Notes: a model not told the origin generated them from the letters alone. A stretch of 64,000 nucleotides of DNA from Flagellimonas_A sp039592695 (GCF_039592695.1 NZ_JBBUTK010000001.1:868001-932000), one strand, 5' to 3'; shown: positions 43,905-52,980, counted from the stretch's first letter. Translations and numbers: made by a program.

Positions 43905-43922
43905 ATACACTATCTTCATACA

Positions 43923-45050
43923 ATGTGCGATTACGAGGTGATTGTTTTGGGGGGTGGACTCGCAGGTCTTACGGCAGCATTGCATCTGTCAAAATTAGGT
44001 TGTAGCGTTCTGGTCATTGAAAAACATCGGTACCCCAGACACAAAGTATGCGGTGAGTATGTTTCCAATGAGGTAAAACCCTATTTGGAACAATTGGGTA
44101 TCAGCTTTCGTGATTTGAATGCGGTCAACATCGATACCTTGCAATTGAGTGACCAAAATGGGGAAGCCATAAAAGTACATTTGCCCTTGGGTGGCTTCGG
44201 TTTGAGTCGTCATACTTTTGATAAAGCACTGTATGACCAATGTGTTCATGCAGGCGTGGATTTTCTTTTTGATGCTGTGGAAGATGTTCAGTATGGCAGT
44301 GAATACTTCACCACCACCACAAAAAATCAGCATAAACTAACCTCTAAAATTACTTTGGGGGCCTTCGGAAAGCGCAGTAATCTTGACACAAAACTCAATC
44401 GTAGCTTCATAAAGCAAAATTCCCCATGGTTGGGGGTCAAGTGTCATTATGTGTTCGATGAACATGAAACGCATCTTGTAGGTTTGCACGCTTTTCCCGG
44501 GGGATATGGGGGGCTTTCCCGAACCGAGGACGGCAGTGTCAACTTTTGTTATTTAGCGGCCTACAAAAGCTTCCAAAAAGAGAAAGGTGTGGATGCTTTT
44601 ACGAGAAGGGTAGTGGGCAGCAATCCAATTTTAGACCATTTTCTATCCAAGGCCCGACCGAAATTCGAAAAGCCTTTGGCAATCGCTCAGATTTCCTTTC
44701 AAAAAAAGAAGCCTGTAGAAAACCACGTGCTGATGTTGGGCGATAGTGCGGGAATGATACATCCGCTTTGCGGTAATGGCATGGCCATGGCCATTCACAG
44801 TGCAAAAATTGCTGCTGAAACCATTGAAAAGCACTCGGCACAGCAGAATTTTTCCGTTACAAACGTCGAAAAAGAATATGCTTCACTATGGAAAAAGAAT
44901 TTTCAAAAACGCCTGTGGATGGGTAGGCAATTACAGACTGTTCTTCTGAGCAAATCCCTGTCAAAATTTGCCATTGGCACTTTGGCACAATCAGAAAGGA
45001 TGCTGCAATACCTTATTTTACGAACACATGGTGAACCAATACTGAATTAA
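43923..45050 (+). CDS. FAD-dependent oxidoreductase (geranylgeranyl-reductase/hydroxylase superfamily)
   Basis: A 375-residue flavoprotein. The FAD-binding dinucleotide motif is VLGGGLAGLTAALHLSKLGC; KHRYPRHKVCGEYVSNEV and VLMLGDSAGMIHPLCGNGMAMAIHSAK are the signatures shared by geranylgeranyl reductases, halogenases and phenol hydroxylases. In a type III PKS operon it most plausibly hydroxylates or oxidises the aromatic product, or reduces a prenyl/polyene chain. The start at ATG 43923 (MCDYEVIVLGGG) is preferred. Its stop and the next ATG share a base (TAATG). Confidence 0.88.
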   Translation: MCDYEVIVLGGGLAGLTAALHLSKLGCSVLVIEKHRYPRHKVCGEYVSNEVKPYLEQLGISFRDLNAVNIDTLQLSDQNGEAIKVHLPLGGFGLSRHTFDKALYDQCVHAGVDFLFDAVEDVQYGSEYFTTTTKNQHKLTSKITLGAFGKRSNLDTKLNRSFIKQNSPWLGVKCHYVFDEHETHLVGLHAFPGGYGGLSRTEDGSVNFCYLAAYKSFQKEKGVDAFTRRVVGSNPILDHFLSKARPKFEKPLAIAQISFQKKKPVENHVLMLGDSAGMIHPLCGNGMAMAIHSAKIAAETIEKHSAQQNFSVTNVEKEYASLWKKNFQKRLWMGRQLQTVLLSKSLSKFAIGTLAQSERMLQYLILRTHGEPILN

Positions 45051-45763
45051 TGGATTTGACCCTGCGCAGCACAGAGACCGAACTGATGGATGCTCCGGAT
45101 ATAGGCGTCGAAACGCTAAAAATGGTCTTCGAAGATATCAATAAGACCAACCGGTTGCTGGGCGGCAACGCCATAACGGTGCAAAAAGTGATGGACTGGG
45201 TCTATGAGACAAAAAAAGAATCGTATACGATTTTAGATGCTGGGTGCGGCGATGGAAACATGCTGCGGGCATTGGCCACCGCGTTCAGAAAAGCGGGAAT
45301 TAGAGGTCATTTTTCGGGTATCGAACTTCGTGATGATATTATCGAATTGGCGAGGGAAAAATCCTTAAATTTCCCTGAGATTGCTTATCAAAAAGGAAAT
45401 ATCATGCACTTGAATACAGAGAATCACAGTTGTGATATCGTCATTTGCACGCTGACAGTGCATCATTTTGAAAATTCGTCCATTCCGTCGCTCCTGAAAA
45501 CGATGCTCGGCGTAGCAAAAATTGGAGTCATCATCAATGATTTGCAAAGAAGCCGCTTGGCCTGTATGCTGTTTCGGCTATTCAGTATGATGTTCATGAA
45601 GACCAATGTGGCAAAGAACGATGGTTTGGTATCCATAAAGCGGGCATTCAAAAAGTCTGAGTTGATTGCATTTTCAAAGAAAATACCGGGTGTTATGTAT
45701 GAAGTGAAATGGAAATGGGCCTTCCGTTATGTATGGACGCTTCAAAACCAACGACCCAATTGA
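45050..45763 (+). CDS. SAM-dependent methyltransferase of the PKS cluster
   Basis: A 237-residue class I methyltransferase. Motif I is ILDAGCGDGNMLRALA; the acidic loop is GIELRDDI and the post-I region is ICTLTVHHF. The N-terminal ETLKMVFEDINKTNRLLGGN resembles methyltransferases placed beside bacterial type III PKS. It probably methylates the polyketide product on O or C. It is coupled to the flavoprotein upstream and lies 2 bases ahead of the PKS gene. Confidence 0.87.
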   Translation: MDLTLRSTETELMDAPDIGVETLKMVFEDINKTNRLLGGNAITVQKVMDWVYETKKESYTILDAGCGDGNMLRALATAFRKAGIRGHFSGIELRDDIIELAREKSLNFPEIAYQKGNIMHLNTENHSCDIVICTLTVHHFENSSIPSLLKTMLGVAKIGVIINDLQRSRLACMLFRLFSMMFMKTNVAKNDGLVSIKRAFKKSELIAFSKKIPGVMYEVKWKWAFRYVWTLQNQRPN

Positions 45764-45765
45764 TC

Positions 45766-46821
45766 ATGCAGCAAGTTCGCATTGTAAATGCCGCAAAGGC
45801 ATTGCCTAAATATTCACGCGACACAAAAGATATACTTCCGTTTGTTGAGTTTTGGCTTGGTGGGCAAGAAGAGCGATTCCGTAGAAAAGTCATCAAAATC
45901 TTTGAGGGGGCGAGCGTTGACCGACGATACGGTATCATGGACATTGAAGAAGTGTTCACGGCAACCTCCTTTCAAGAAAAAAACGACATTTATGTGCGTG
46001 AAATGAAAACCTTGGGGCGTACGGCACTCCAAAATGCCTTTAAAGCCCAAGGCTGGGCACCCGATTCGCTCGATTATATCATCACGGTCAGTTGTACGGG
46101 CATCATGATCCCTTCTCTGGATGCCTATCTCATCAACGATTTGGGCCTGCGGCAAGATGTGGTACGGCTTCCGGTCACTGAAATGGGCTGTGCCGCTGGC
46201 GTATCAGGATTGATTTATGCCACAAATTTTTTACGAAGCAATCCCAACAAACGCGCTGCGGTGGTGGCTGTTGAAAGTCCGACCGCTACGTTTCAGCTCA
46301 ATGATTTTTCAATGGCAAACATGGTCAGTGCCGCTATTTTCGGTGATGGTGCAGCCTGTGTGCTGTTGTCATCCGAAGAAGAAAATGTGGGACCGGCCAT
46401 CATCGGTGAAGAGATGTACCATTTTGAGGATGCCACGCACTTGATGGGCTTTGATTTGACCAATACAGGCCTCAAAATGATATTGGACCCTGCGGTGCCC
46501 GAGGTGATTTCAGCGCATTTTGGGGCTATTGTGCATCCATTTTTGAAAAAGTATGGCAGTTCCATCGAAAAGGTCAATCATTTGATTTTTCATCCGGGGG
46601 GCAGAAAAATTGTGCAGACCGTTGATGAATTGTTTGGTAACTTGGGCAAGTCTATCGAAGATACCCGTGAAGTGTTGAGGGCCTTTGGCAACATGAGCAG
46701 CGTCACCGTGCTCTATGTGTTGGAGCGCTTCCTTGAGAAAAAACTTGAAAAAGGCGAGCAGGGACTCGTTTTGAGTTTCGGCCCGGGATTTTCGGCACAA
46801 CGGGTGCTGTTGGAGTGGTAA
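45766..46821 (+). CDS. type III polyketide synthase
   Basis: A 351-residue chalcone-synthase-fold enzyme. The catalytic triad is visible: Cys about 142 in VTEMGCAAGVSGL, His about 276 in LIFHPGGRKI, and Asn about 309 in FGNMSSVTVL. Bacterial relatives extend long acyl starters with malonyl-CoA to alkylresorcinols or alkylpyrones. A longer in-frame ORF starts inside the methyltransferase gene; the ATG at 45766 just after that stop gives the family N-terminus. Product prediction is inference from context. Confidence 0.93.
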   Translation: MQQVRIVNAAKALPKYSRDTKDILPFVEFWLGGQEERFRRKVIKIFEGASVDRRYGIMDIEEVFTATSFQEKNDIYVREMKTLGRTALQNAFKAQGWAPDSLDYIITVSCTGIMIPSLDAYLINDLGLRQDVVRLPVTEMGCAAGVSGLIYATNFLRSNPNKRAAVVAVESPTATFQLNDFSMANMVSAAIFGDGAACVLLSSEEENVGPAIIGEEMYHFEDATHLMGFDLTNTGLKMILDPAVPEVISAHFGAIVHPFLKKYGSSIEKVNHLIFHPGGRKIVQTVDELFGNLGKSIEDTREVLRAFGNMSSVTVLYVLERFLEKKLEKGEQGLVLSFGPGFSAQRVLLEW

Positions 46822-46987
46822 TTCTTTAAATGTAGAATTTTGAATTACGAATGTAGAATTGCTTCTAATTCTAGCTGAAACAATTTAGATGTAACCGAAA
46901 TTATTATTAATTCGTACTTCTAACTTCATATTTCGTACTTTCAAATAATTGGCAAACAATATCCATAGAATTTCAAAATAACTTGTT
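46822..46987. repeat. intergenic region with family C words
   Basis: The 166-base gap between the PKS block and the fatty-acid block holds ATTCGTACTTCTAACTTC and ATATTTCGTACTTTC words (46910-46942), as at 18338 and 31101, and a nearby pair of TGTAGAATT words. No terminator was seen, so the two blocks could be one or two transcripts. Confidence 0.45.
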
Positions 46988-47776
46988 TTGAACAAAAAAC
47001 ATCAAAAATGGGCCTTGATATTGGGCGGAAGCAGTGGATTGGGTTTGGCCACGGCAAAAAAATTGTCCCAAAGCGGATATGATATTTTGATTGTTCATAG
47101 GGATAGAAAGTCTGATTTAGAGGATATTGAAACGCATTTTGAAGAAATCACTTCAAATGGGGTTCAATTGCAAAGCTTTAACGTGGATGCTACCAATCCT
47201 GAAAAAAGAACGGAAGTCGTTGAAGAAATAAAAGAACTATTGGGTGCCTCTGGCAAAATCAAGGTGTTGGTACACAGTATCGCCAAGGGAAGTCTAAAAC
47301 CCATGCATTCAGAGACAGCGGAAACGCTCAACCACCAGGATTTTCAGATTACGTTGAACGCCATGGCCCTGAGCCTCTACGATTGGACCAGAGCATTGGT
47401 CGATTCCCATCTCTTTAGCAAAGATGTGCGGATCATTTCCTTTACCAGTGAGGGCAACGCAAAGGCATGGCCTGGTTATGCGGCCGTTTCAGCGGCCAAG
47501 ACAACTTTGGAGGCTTTGACCAGAAGTATTGCGTTGGAATTCGCCCCGATGGGCATTAAGGCCAACTGTATTCAGGCAGGCGCGACAGAAACCAAGGCGT
47601 TTCTGATGATTCCCGGGCATGAGGCACTGAAGAAAAGTGCCTTGCGGCGAAACCCGAGTGGGCGGTTGACGACCCCTGAAGATGTCGCCAATGCCGTGTT
47701 TTTGTTATGCCAAGAGGAGGCCAAATGGATTACGGGCACCGTGATCAAAGTGGATGGGGGGGAGAGCTTGCGATGA
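46988..47776 (+). CDS. enoyl-ACP-reductase-like SDR (FabL/FabI type)
   Basis: A 262-residue short-chain dehydrogenase. Cofactor motif LILGGSSGLGLATAKKL; the active-site Tyr and Lys are spaced Y-x6-K (YAAVSAAK), as in FabI/FabL enoyl reductases rather than Y-x3-K of ketoreductases. The end, WITGTVIKVDGG, is typical. It likely reduces enoyl-ACP in the dedicated chain-building block. The start is TTG at 46988. Its TGA overlaps the ATG of the dehydratase gene (ATGA). Confidence 0.85.
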   Translation: MNKKHQKWALILGGSSGLGLATAKKLSQSGYDILIVHRDRKSDLEDIETHFEEITSNGVQLQSFNVDATNPEKRTEVVEEIKELLGASGKIKVLVHSIAKGSLKPMHSETAETLNHQDFQITLNAMALSLYDWTRALVDSHLFSKDVRIISFTSEGNAKAWPGYAAVSAAKTTLEALTRSIALEFAPMGIKANCIQAGATETKAFLMIPGHEALKKSALRRNPSGRLTTPEDVANAVFLLCQEEAKWITGTVIKVDGGESLR

Positions 47777-48225
47777 CCATGAATCCTACTAAAATCATAT
47801 CCAAATTACCCTACTCAAAACCCTTTTTGTTTGTGGATGAGCTGCTGCATGTTGATGAAAACGGCGCCAAGGGCAGATATACCTTTCAAAAGGATTTAGA
47901 TTTTTACCGAGGCCATTTTACGGACCGACCCGTAACACCAGGAGTCATTTTGACCGAATGTTGTGCACAGATAGGCTTGGTCTGTTTGGGAATTTATCTG
48001 GGGGATAAGACCACTGAAAATAACCTGCAAATCGCCTTTTCGAGCAGTGAAATGGAGTTCTTGTTGCCTGTCTATCCGGATGAGATGGTGACCGTGGTAT
48101 CTGAAAAGGTGTATTATCGCTTTCAGAAACTGAAATGCAAGGTCAAAATGTTTAATGAAAAAGAAAAATTGGTCTGCAGGGGAACATTGTCGGGCATGCT
48201 AAAAAGCACAACCGATGATGAATAG
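47773..48225 (+). CDS. hotdog-fold 3-hydroxyacyl-ACP dehydratase (FabZ-like)
   Basis: A 150-residue hotdog protein: KLPYSKPFLFVDELLHVDENG, then FYRGHFTDRPVTPGVILTECCAQIG with the catalytic His (GHF) and Glu (TEC) of FabZ/FabA. It dehydrates 3-hydroxyacyl-ACP. The start at 47773 overlaps the upstream stop; its own end overlaps the ketosynthase start by 11 bases. Confidence 0.88.
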   Translation: MTMNPTKIISKLPYSKPFLFVDELLHVDENGAKGRYTFQKDLDFYRGHFTDRPVTPGVILTECCAQIGLVCLGIYLGDKTTENNLQIAFSSSEMEFLLPVYPDEMVTVVSEKVYYRFQKLKCKVKMFNEKEKLVCRGTLSGMLKSTTDDE

Positions 48226-49489
48226 GGTAGTAGTGACGGGGATGGGCGTTTGTGCCCCTGGTGCGGTCGGACTTCAAGCACTCGATGAATTGCTTTCCGA
48301 AGGAAAAAGTGGCATTGCACATTCATCAGAATTGCAAAAGCTCAATTTTTCATGCCAAGTTATTGGAAAACCGAATATTGAAACTGTTAATCTAAATGAT
48401 TACTTCACCAATGTGCAGCTCAAAGGATTGAACGCAAGCGGATTGATTTATGGCGTGATTTCAGGGATGGATGCTTGGAAGGATGCAGGTTTCGAGGCTG
48501 AGAAAACCAAGACACCCGATTGGGATTGTGGAATCATTTTCGGCACCGGAATCTTGGGTGTCGACAAATTTCGGGAATCCATTCACAAGGTCGATGCGGG
48601 TGAGGTCAGGCGTTTGGGCAGCACTGCCGTAGTGCAGACCATGGCCAGCGGCATCAGCGCATTTTTAGGGGGAATGATCGGTGCGGGAAACCAAGTGACC
48701 ACAAACTCCTCGGCCTGTACGACGGGTACAGAGGCCATTTTGATGGGGTATGAACGCATACAATTGGGCAAGGCCAAAAAAATGCTGGTCGGCAGTTGCA
48801 GCGATAGCGGTCCGTATGTCTGGGGCGGTTTTGACGCGATGCGCATTTTGCCCAGAAAATTTAACGAAAACCCTGAGAGGGCCAGTCGGCCGATGAGCGC
48901 CTCAGCAGCGGGATTCGTCCCAGGGAGTGGGGCAGGGGCATTGGTGTTGGAATCCCTGCAAAGTGCCCAAGAGCGTGGTGCAAAAATCTATGCCGAAGTA
49001 TTGGGAGGGTGCATCAATAGCGGCGGGCAACGAAATGGGGGCAGCATGACCGCGCCCAACAGCGAGGCGGTACAACAGTGTATCAAAGGGGCTTTGAGAG
49101 ATGCTTCCGTAGAGACAAATGCCATTGATACCATCAACGGTCATTTGACGGCCACGGCCAAAGATCCCATCGAGATTGAAAACTGGAGTACCGCTTTGAA
49201 CCTATCCGGAGAAAGGTTTCCGTATGTGAACTCCTTCAAAGGGAATTTCGGGCATTGTTTGGCTGCGGCGGGCAGTATTGAGTCCGTTGGAACCGTATTG
49301 CAAATCCACAACAAAAAAATATACGGCACCATCAATTGTGAAGATGTGCATCCTGAAATTGAAAAACTCGTCCATCCGAATAAAATTCCACATAAAACCT
49401 TGACTATTGCACCAAAAATTATGGCAAAGGCCAGTTTTGGCTTTGGCGATGTCAATGCCTGTGTTATTTTTAGCAGCTTTAGCGACTAG
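48215..49489 (+). CDS. beta-ketoacyl-ACP synthase (KAS I/II type)
   Basis: A 424-residue ketosynthase with catalytic Cys about 168 (TTNSSACTTGTEA), His about 310 (NGHLTATAKD) and His about 347 (GNFGHCLAAAG). The second-motif His context is NGHLTATAKD rather than the usual HGTSTxxND, so it is a divergent, dedicated KAS, not the housekeeping FabF. It condenses malonyl-ACP with acyl-ACP. Located between the dehydratase and the ACP of the same block. Confidence 0.9.
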   Translation: MMNRVVVTGMGVCAPGAVGLQALDELLSEGKSGIAHSSELQKLNFSCQVIGKPNIETVNLNDYFTNVQLKGLNASGLIYGVISGMDAWKDAGFEAEKTKTPDWDCGIIFGTGILGVDKFRESIHKVDAGEVRRLGSTAVVQTMASGISAFLGGMIGAGNQVTTNSSACTTGTEAILMGYERIQLGKAKKMLVGSCSDSGPYVWGGFDAMRILPRKFNENPERASRPMSASAAGFVPGSGAGALVLESLQSAQERGAKIYAEVLGGCINSGGQRNGGSMTAPNSEAVQQCIKGALRDASVETNAIDTINGHLTATAKDPIEIENWSTALNLSGERFPYVNSFKGNFGHCLAAAGSIESVGTVLQIHNKKIYGTINCEDVHPEIEKLVHPNKIPHKTLTIAPKIMAKASFGFGDVNACVIFSSFSD

Positions 49490-49495
49490 TGTACT

Positions 49496-49750
49496 ATGAA
49501 TAAAGACCGTTACGAAGCCCTCAAGGCGATTGTGGGCACGTATTTGCCCGACGATGTCTCTGTGGATGACATTAAACCTGAAAGTGATTTTACGACAGAG
49601 TTGAACATCAATTCGGCTAATTTGGTGGATATCGTGCTCGATGTAGAGGATGCCTTTGACATTCAACTGGAAAATGAGGATATGGATGGGATGAAGACTG
49701 TGCAGGATGCCCTGAACATTATTGATACCAAAATCAACAAGAAAGAATGA
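49496..49750 (+). CDS. acyl carrier protein of the cluster
   Basis: An 84-residue acidic, helical carrier protein. The phosphopantetheine Ser is about residue 40 in TELNINSANLVDIVLDVEDAF, where NSA replaces the usual DSL. It starts 6 bases after the ketosynthase stop; its TGA overlaps the ATG of the membrane protein (ATGA). It would hold the growing acyl chain for the KAS/dehydratase/reductase and pass it to the type III PKS or membrane protein. Confidence 0.92.
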   Translation: MNKDRYEALKAIVGTYLPDDVSVDDIKPESDFTTELNINSANLVDIVLDVEDAFDIQLENEDMDGMKTVQDALNIIDTKINKKE

Positions 49751-50181
49751 AGGAATTTCTGGCTTGGGCCAAGCAAAAACTCAATGTGGACAAACGGTTG
49801 ATTGCCCTGTACTGCGTGGTCTATTTTCTTTGGGGCCTGGGCATGAACCAGTTTGGCATCGAAGTTGAAATCGCGCGATTCACCTATTGGTGGCAGGTCA
49901 TTACCTGTTACATTCTCTATATGGTGCCGATTTCACTGCTGCTCAGGGGTTTACCGTTTCACACACAGTATGCCTACGGACTCATCGCCATGGGATTGTT
50001 GGAGTTCGGGGGATATGTTTTGGGGACTTCCTATGCGTATCCGAACAACATCATTGACCAATTGTTTACCGAACGCAACTTTGCCTTGGGCATGGCGTTG
50101 TTCTTTGCGTTGTATTTTCCATTGGGCAATTGGGCCGTCGGCAAATTGTACCGATTTATTTTCAAGGGCCAAACTGGATAA
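49747..50181 (+). CDS. small integral membrane protein at the end of the acyl cluster
   Basis: A 144-residue protein with four predicted membrane helices (about 18-35, 47-66, 73-95, 112-137) and an amphipathic N-terminus (MKEFLAWAKQKLNVDKRL). No family was recognised. It is coupled to the ACP gene (ATGA overlap), so it probably works in the same pathway, for example in product export, chain transfer or membrane placement. Confidence 0.75.
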   Translation: MKEFLAWAKQKLNVDKRLIALYCVVYFLWGLGMNQFGIEVEIARFTYWWQVITCYILYMVPISLLLRGLPFHTQYAYGLIAMGLLEFGGYVLGTSYAYPNNIIDQLFTERNFALGMALFFALYFPLGNWAVGKLYRFIFKGQTG

Positions 50182-50189
50182 GTCACTTG

Positions 50190-51152
50190 TCACTCACCAC
50201 TGACCGGAAGCTCATGTTCTTTTTCGGGGATGGCCAAGGAAGCCACGATACCTGCTATCAGTGCTACGGAGATGACCGTCAACGAAACCCACTCTGGTAT
50301 TTCAATTTGATGTGAAAAGAGCATTTTGAGTCCCACGAATGCCAGAATGACCACCAAGCTGTAGTTGATATAACGGAATTTTTCCAACATCCGTGAGACC
50401 AAAAAATACATGGAACGCAAGCCGAGAATGGCCAAAATGTTGGAGCTGAACACGATGAAGGGGTCAGCGGTGATGGCCAAGATTGCAGGAATACTATCCA
50501 ATGCAAAGAGCACATCGGTGAGCTCAATGATGATCAGTGCAACGAATAGGGGGGTGGCCGCGGTGATTCCCATGCGGTTTACAAAAAAAGAGTTGCCGTA
50601 CAAGGTGTTTGTGATGGGGTATAGTTTTTTGATTTGCCGAAATATCCAAGAACTCTTTGGGTCGAAATCCGTATCATCAGACTTTAGCATCTTATAGGCC
50701 GTCCACAATAGAAAAATTCCAAAGACATAAATAATCCATTCAAATTTGTTGATCAAAGCGACCCCAAAGACAATCATCAACCCCCGAAAGACAATGGCGC
50801 CCAAAATACCCCAGAACAGTACCCGATGCTGGTATAGGGGTGGAATGTTAAAGGCAGCGAAAATGACCGCAATCACAAAAACATTGTCAATGCTCAGGGA
50901 AAGCTCTATCAGATACCCTGTAACATATTTTAGCACAGCATTGTTGGGGGTAAGCCCAGTTGGATTTTCTACCAACCCGTTGGAAAAGAGCCAATAGATG
51001 ACTCCGCTGAACCCCAGTGCTATTGACACCCAAACAGTCGTCCATATCGCTGCTTCTTTGCTTCGAATTACATGTTCTTTCTTGTGAAAAACCCCTAAAT
51101 CAAGGGCAAGAAAAACGATGACAACGGCAATGAAAAGTATCCATACCCACAT
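50190..51152 (-). CDS. TerC/Alx-family membrane protein
   Basis: A 320-residue protein with about nine membrane helices. TerC hallmarks are LDLGVFHKK, ELSLSIDNVFVIAVIF and IIELTDVLFALDSIPAILAI, with conserved Asp/Glu in membrane helices. Family members (Alx, MeeF/TerC) export manganese, often to load exported enzymes. No manganese-riboswitch-like leader was recognised upstream. It converges on the acyl cluster with 8 bases between the stops. Confidence 0.93.
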   Translation of the reverse strand: MWVWILFIAVVIVFLALDLGVFHKKEHVIRSKEAAIWTTVWVSIALGFSGVIYWLFSNGLVENPTGLTPNNAVLKYVTGYLIELSLSIDNVFVIAVIFAAFNIPPLYQHRVLFWGILGAIVFRGLMIVFGVALINKFEWIIYVFGIFLLWTAYKMLKSDDTDFDPKSSWIFRQIKKLYPITNTLYGNSFFVNRMGITAATPLFVALIIIELTDVLFALDSIPAILAITADPFIVFSSNILAILGLRSMYFLVSRMLEKFRYINYSLVVILAFVGLKMLFSHQIEIPEWVSLTVISVALIAGIVASLAIPEKEHELPVSGE

Positions 51153-51408
51153 AATGAACTCATTTAAACTTTTTCAATTGGCTAATTTTTGAAGGCACAA
51201 AAGTAAGAATCCAAAATTCTGTTCCGTATCGCATTAAAAAAGAAAATGACCTGATACACATTTTCAAACGAACAGGTCTGGCTTATCAAGGTCGTACAAA
51301 AAATCGATGCACGGTTACTTTACGTCTTTGAACAACCCATTTTTCTCCAAAATATGGTCGTTTTTTTGAAATGTAATATATTGGTATACAGAACACTGTA
51401 TCAACCTA

Positions 51409-51780
51409 ATGAAAAAGAAACTTTTACCTTTCCTTTTTGTCATTTTGGGGGTGACCACCATGACTGCACAAGTGACCGCCAAATCGGTAATGATCCAAAA
51501 AAAACAAGCACAAGATTCATTGGATGTCATTGACCGATTTGACAGCTCGTTGGCCATATCTGGGCTTGACCTAAAAAAGAGCCATGAGCAGAGCAAAAAA
51601 AAACGAGAGCGCTTGTTACGGCTTATTTCAAGTTCTGATTTAAAACAAAGGCAAAAAGAGAAGTTGAGTCACGATGTGATGCACAATCCGTTTTCATTAC
51701 GGTTGAAAAAGTTTGTGATGTCCTTAAAGGAAAAGCAACAAGCGCAGACCGAAAAAGCTGTTGTCATCAATGATGACTGA
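51409..51780 (+). CDS. small exported protein, Lys/Glu-rich
   Basis: A 123-residue protein with a signal peptide (MKKKLLPFLFVILGVTTMTAQ) and a highly charged helical mature region (KKSHEQSKKKRERLLRLIS, LKQRQKEKLSHDVMHNPF). No family was recognised. It may be a small periplasmic chaperone-like or regulatory protein. Monocistronic, followed by family B repeats. Confidence 0.65.
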   Translation: MKKKLLPFLFVILGVTTMTAQVTAKSVMIQKKQAQDSLDVIDRFDSSLAISGLDLKKSHEQSKKKRERLLRLISSSDLKQRQKEKLSHDVMHNPFSLRLKKFVMSLKEKQQAQTEKAVVINDD

Positions 51781-51789
51781 GTATAAACT

Positions 51790-51849
51790 AAGTTATTGGT
51801 TATCTAGTCGGAATGCCCAAATAGCTTAATGAATAACCCAATAACTTTT
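51790..51849. repeat. intergenic inverted repeat, family B
   Basis: AGTTATTGGTTAT (51791-51803) pairs with ATAACCCAATAACT (51833-51846), with one unpaired base. It lies in the non-coding gap between convergent genes; TTAACTTTTAACTGG follows at about 51908. It could also act as a weak terminator. Confidence 0.45.
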
Positions 51850-51933
51850 CGTGGCCAAAGTATTTATAGAAACTAAAGTAGTAGCTGAAATAAAAATTGC
51901 AAGGTCTTAACTTTTAACTGGATAGTAAAAGGT

Positions 51934-52458
51934 TTAGTTCGTATCAAAAACCACTTTGATTTTCACAAGATTATCCTCACGCTTTTTTTTGATGTTGATA
52001 CCGAAATCCGAAGTATATAAAGAAGAGCGACCAGTCAGCGTATTTTCCTTTTTTTGAAAGGTAATGGTCATGGGCTTTGAAACGCCTTTCATGGTCAATG
52101 TGCCCTTAACGATAAGCTTATCGTCATCTGAAGCAACTTTTTCACTTTTAAAGCGAATCTGCGGATGGTCATCTTCATCAAAATACTTGCGCCCTTTCAA
52201 CGACCAGTTTCGCAACCCATTGTTGGTATCTAAAGTTTTTACTGCCACAGCACCCTCAAAATAGGAGTTTTCAGGATTATCCCAATCAATTCTGGAGTTG
52301 GATTGAAATCCACTGATGGTACCTGCCACATCTTTGGAAACAAATACAAAGGAAATTTCGGCTTTAGAGATTTCTGCACTCTGCTGTTGTGAATCTGAAT
52401 AGTGTGGGGGGATAAGACACCCAATGACAAACATTAGAATTGGAAAAACCATTTTCAT
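51934..52458 (-). CDS. YceI-family protein
   Basis: A 174-residue exported lipocalin-like YceI protein: signal segment (MKMVFPILMFVIGCLIPP), AEISFVFVSKDVAGTISGFQSNSRIDWDNPENSYFEGAVAVKTLDTNNGLRNWSLKGRKYFD and ITFQKKENTLTGRSSLYTSDFGINIKKKREDNLVKIKVVFD. YceI proteins bind isoprenoid or quinone-like lipids. Length and layout are normal. A lipoprotein Cys may be at about 14. Monocistronic. Confidence 0.93.
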   Translation of the reverse strand: MKMVFPILMFVIGCLIPPHYSDSQQQSAEISKAEISFVFVSKDVAGTISGFQSNSRIDWDNPENSYFEGAVAVKTLDTNNGLRNWSLKGRKYFDEDDHPQIRFKSEKVASDDDKLIVKGTLTMKGVSKPMTITFQKKENTLTGRSSLYTSDFGINIKKKREDNLVKIKVVFDTN

Positions 52459-52613
52459 GTGGACAATTTATGTGTTTTGTTCGAGAAAAATGTAGAAACT
52501 ATCATTGCGCTTGAACGAGTTCTTTGTTAAATCTTCTCAAACCAACGTTAAACTGTTTCGTTTGAGTACAATTTTTAAGTAACTTGAGGGTAAAACCTTT
52601 CCAATTACATACA

Positions 52614-52943
52614 ATGACCGATACGGTTATCAATAGGGGACACGGTATGGCCCGTTCCATTATGAAACTGGAGCGCCATCAACGCAGTATTTTCAAATAC
52701 CTTGAAAAACTGAAGTCCTATCGTTGTGAGCCAACCGATTATAGCTGTTTTATCATGGTCAGAAAACTGAAGGACGGATTGACATCGCTGGCTCTAGATC
52801 AAAAACTGCTATTGGACATCGTTCGTGACAAATCGAACTTCAAGTTAGAGCAAGCGAGAAAGATTGAAAGTTGTGAGAAGCGATACCATCAATTGGAAGT
52901 TGATATGGCGGCTTATTTATCGCAAATAAACAATCACTATTGA
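52614..52943 (+). CDS. small helical protein, unknown
   Basis: A 109-residue soluble, charged, mostly helical protein (SIMKLERHQRSIFKYLEKLKSYRCEPTDYSCFIMVRKLKDGLTSLALDQKLLLDIVRDKSNF...). No family was recognised and no signal peptide is seen. The ATG at 52614 is preferred over an in-frame TTG 10 codons upstream. A strong terminator follows. Confidence 0.6.
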   Translation: MTDTVINRGHGMARSIMKLERHQRSIFKYLEKLKSYRCEPTDYSCFIMVRKLKDGLTSLALDQKLLLDIVRDKSNFKLEQARKIESCEKRYHQLEVDMAAYLSQINNHY

Positions 52944-52980
52944 GCGCGGCATACGTTTATTGGCAGTGGAAAAATAGAAA

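Noticed and set aside
51153..51408. Manganese riboswitch (yybP-ykoY) upstream of the TerC gene
   Set aside because: No matching conserved loops or paired arrangement were seen in the leader.
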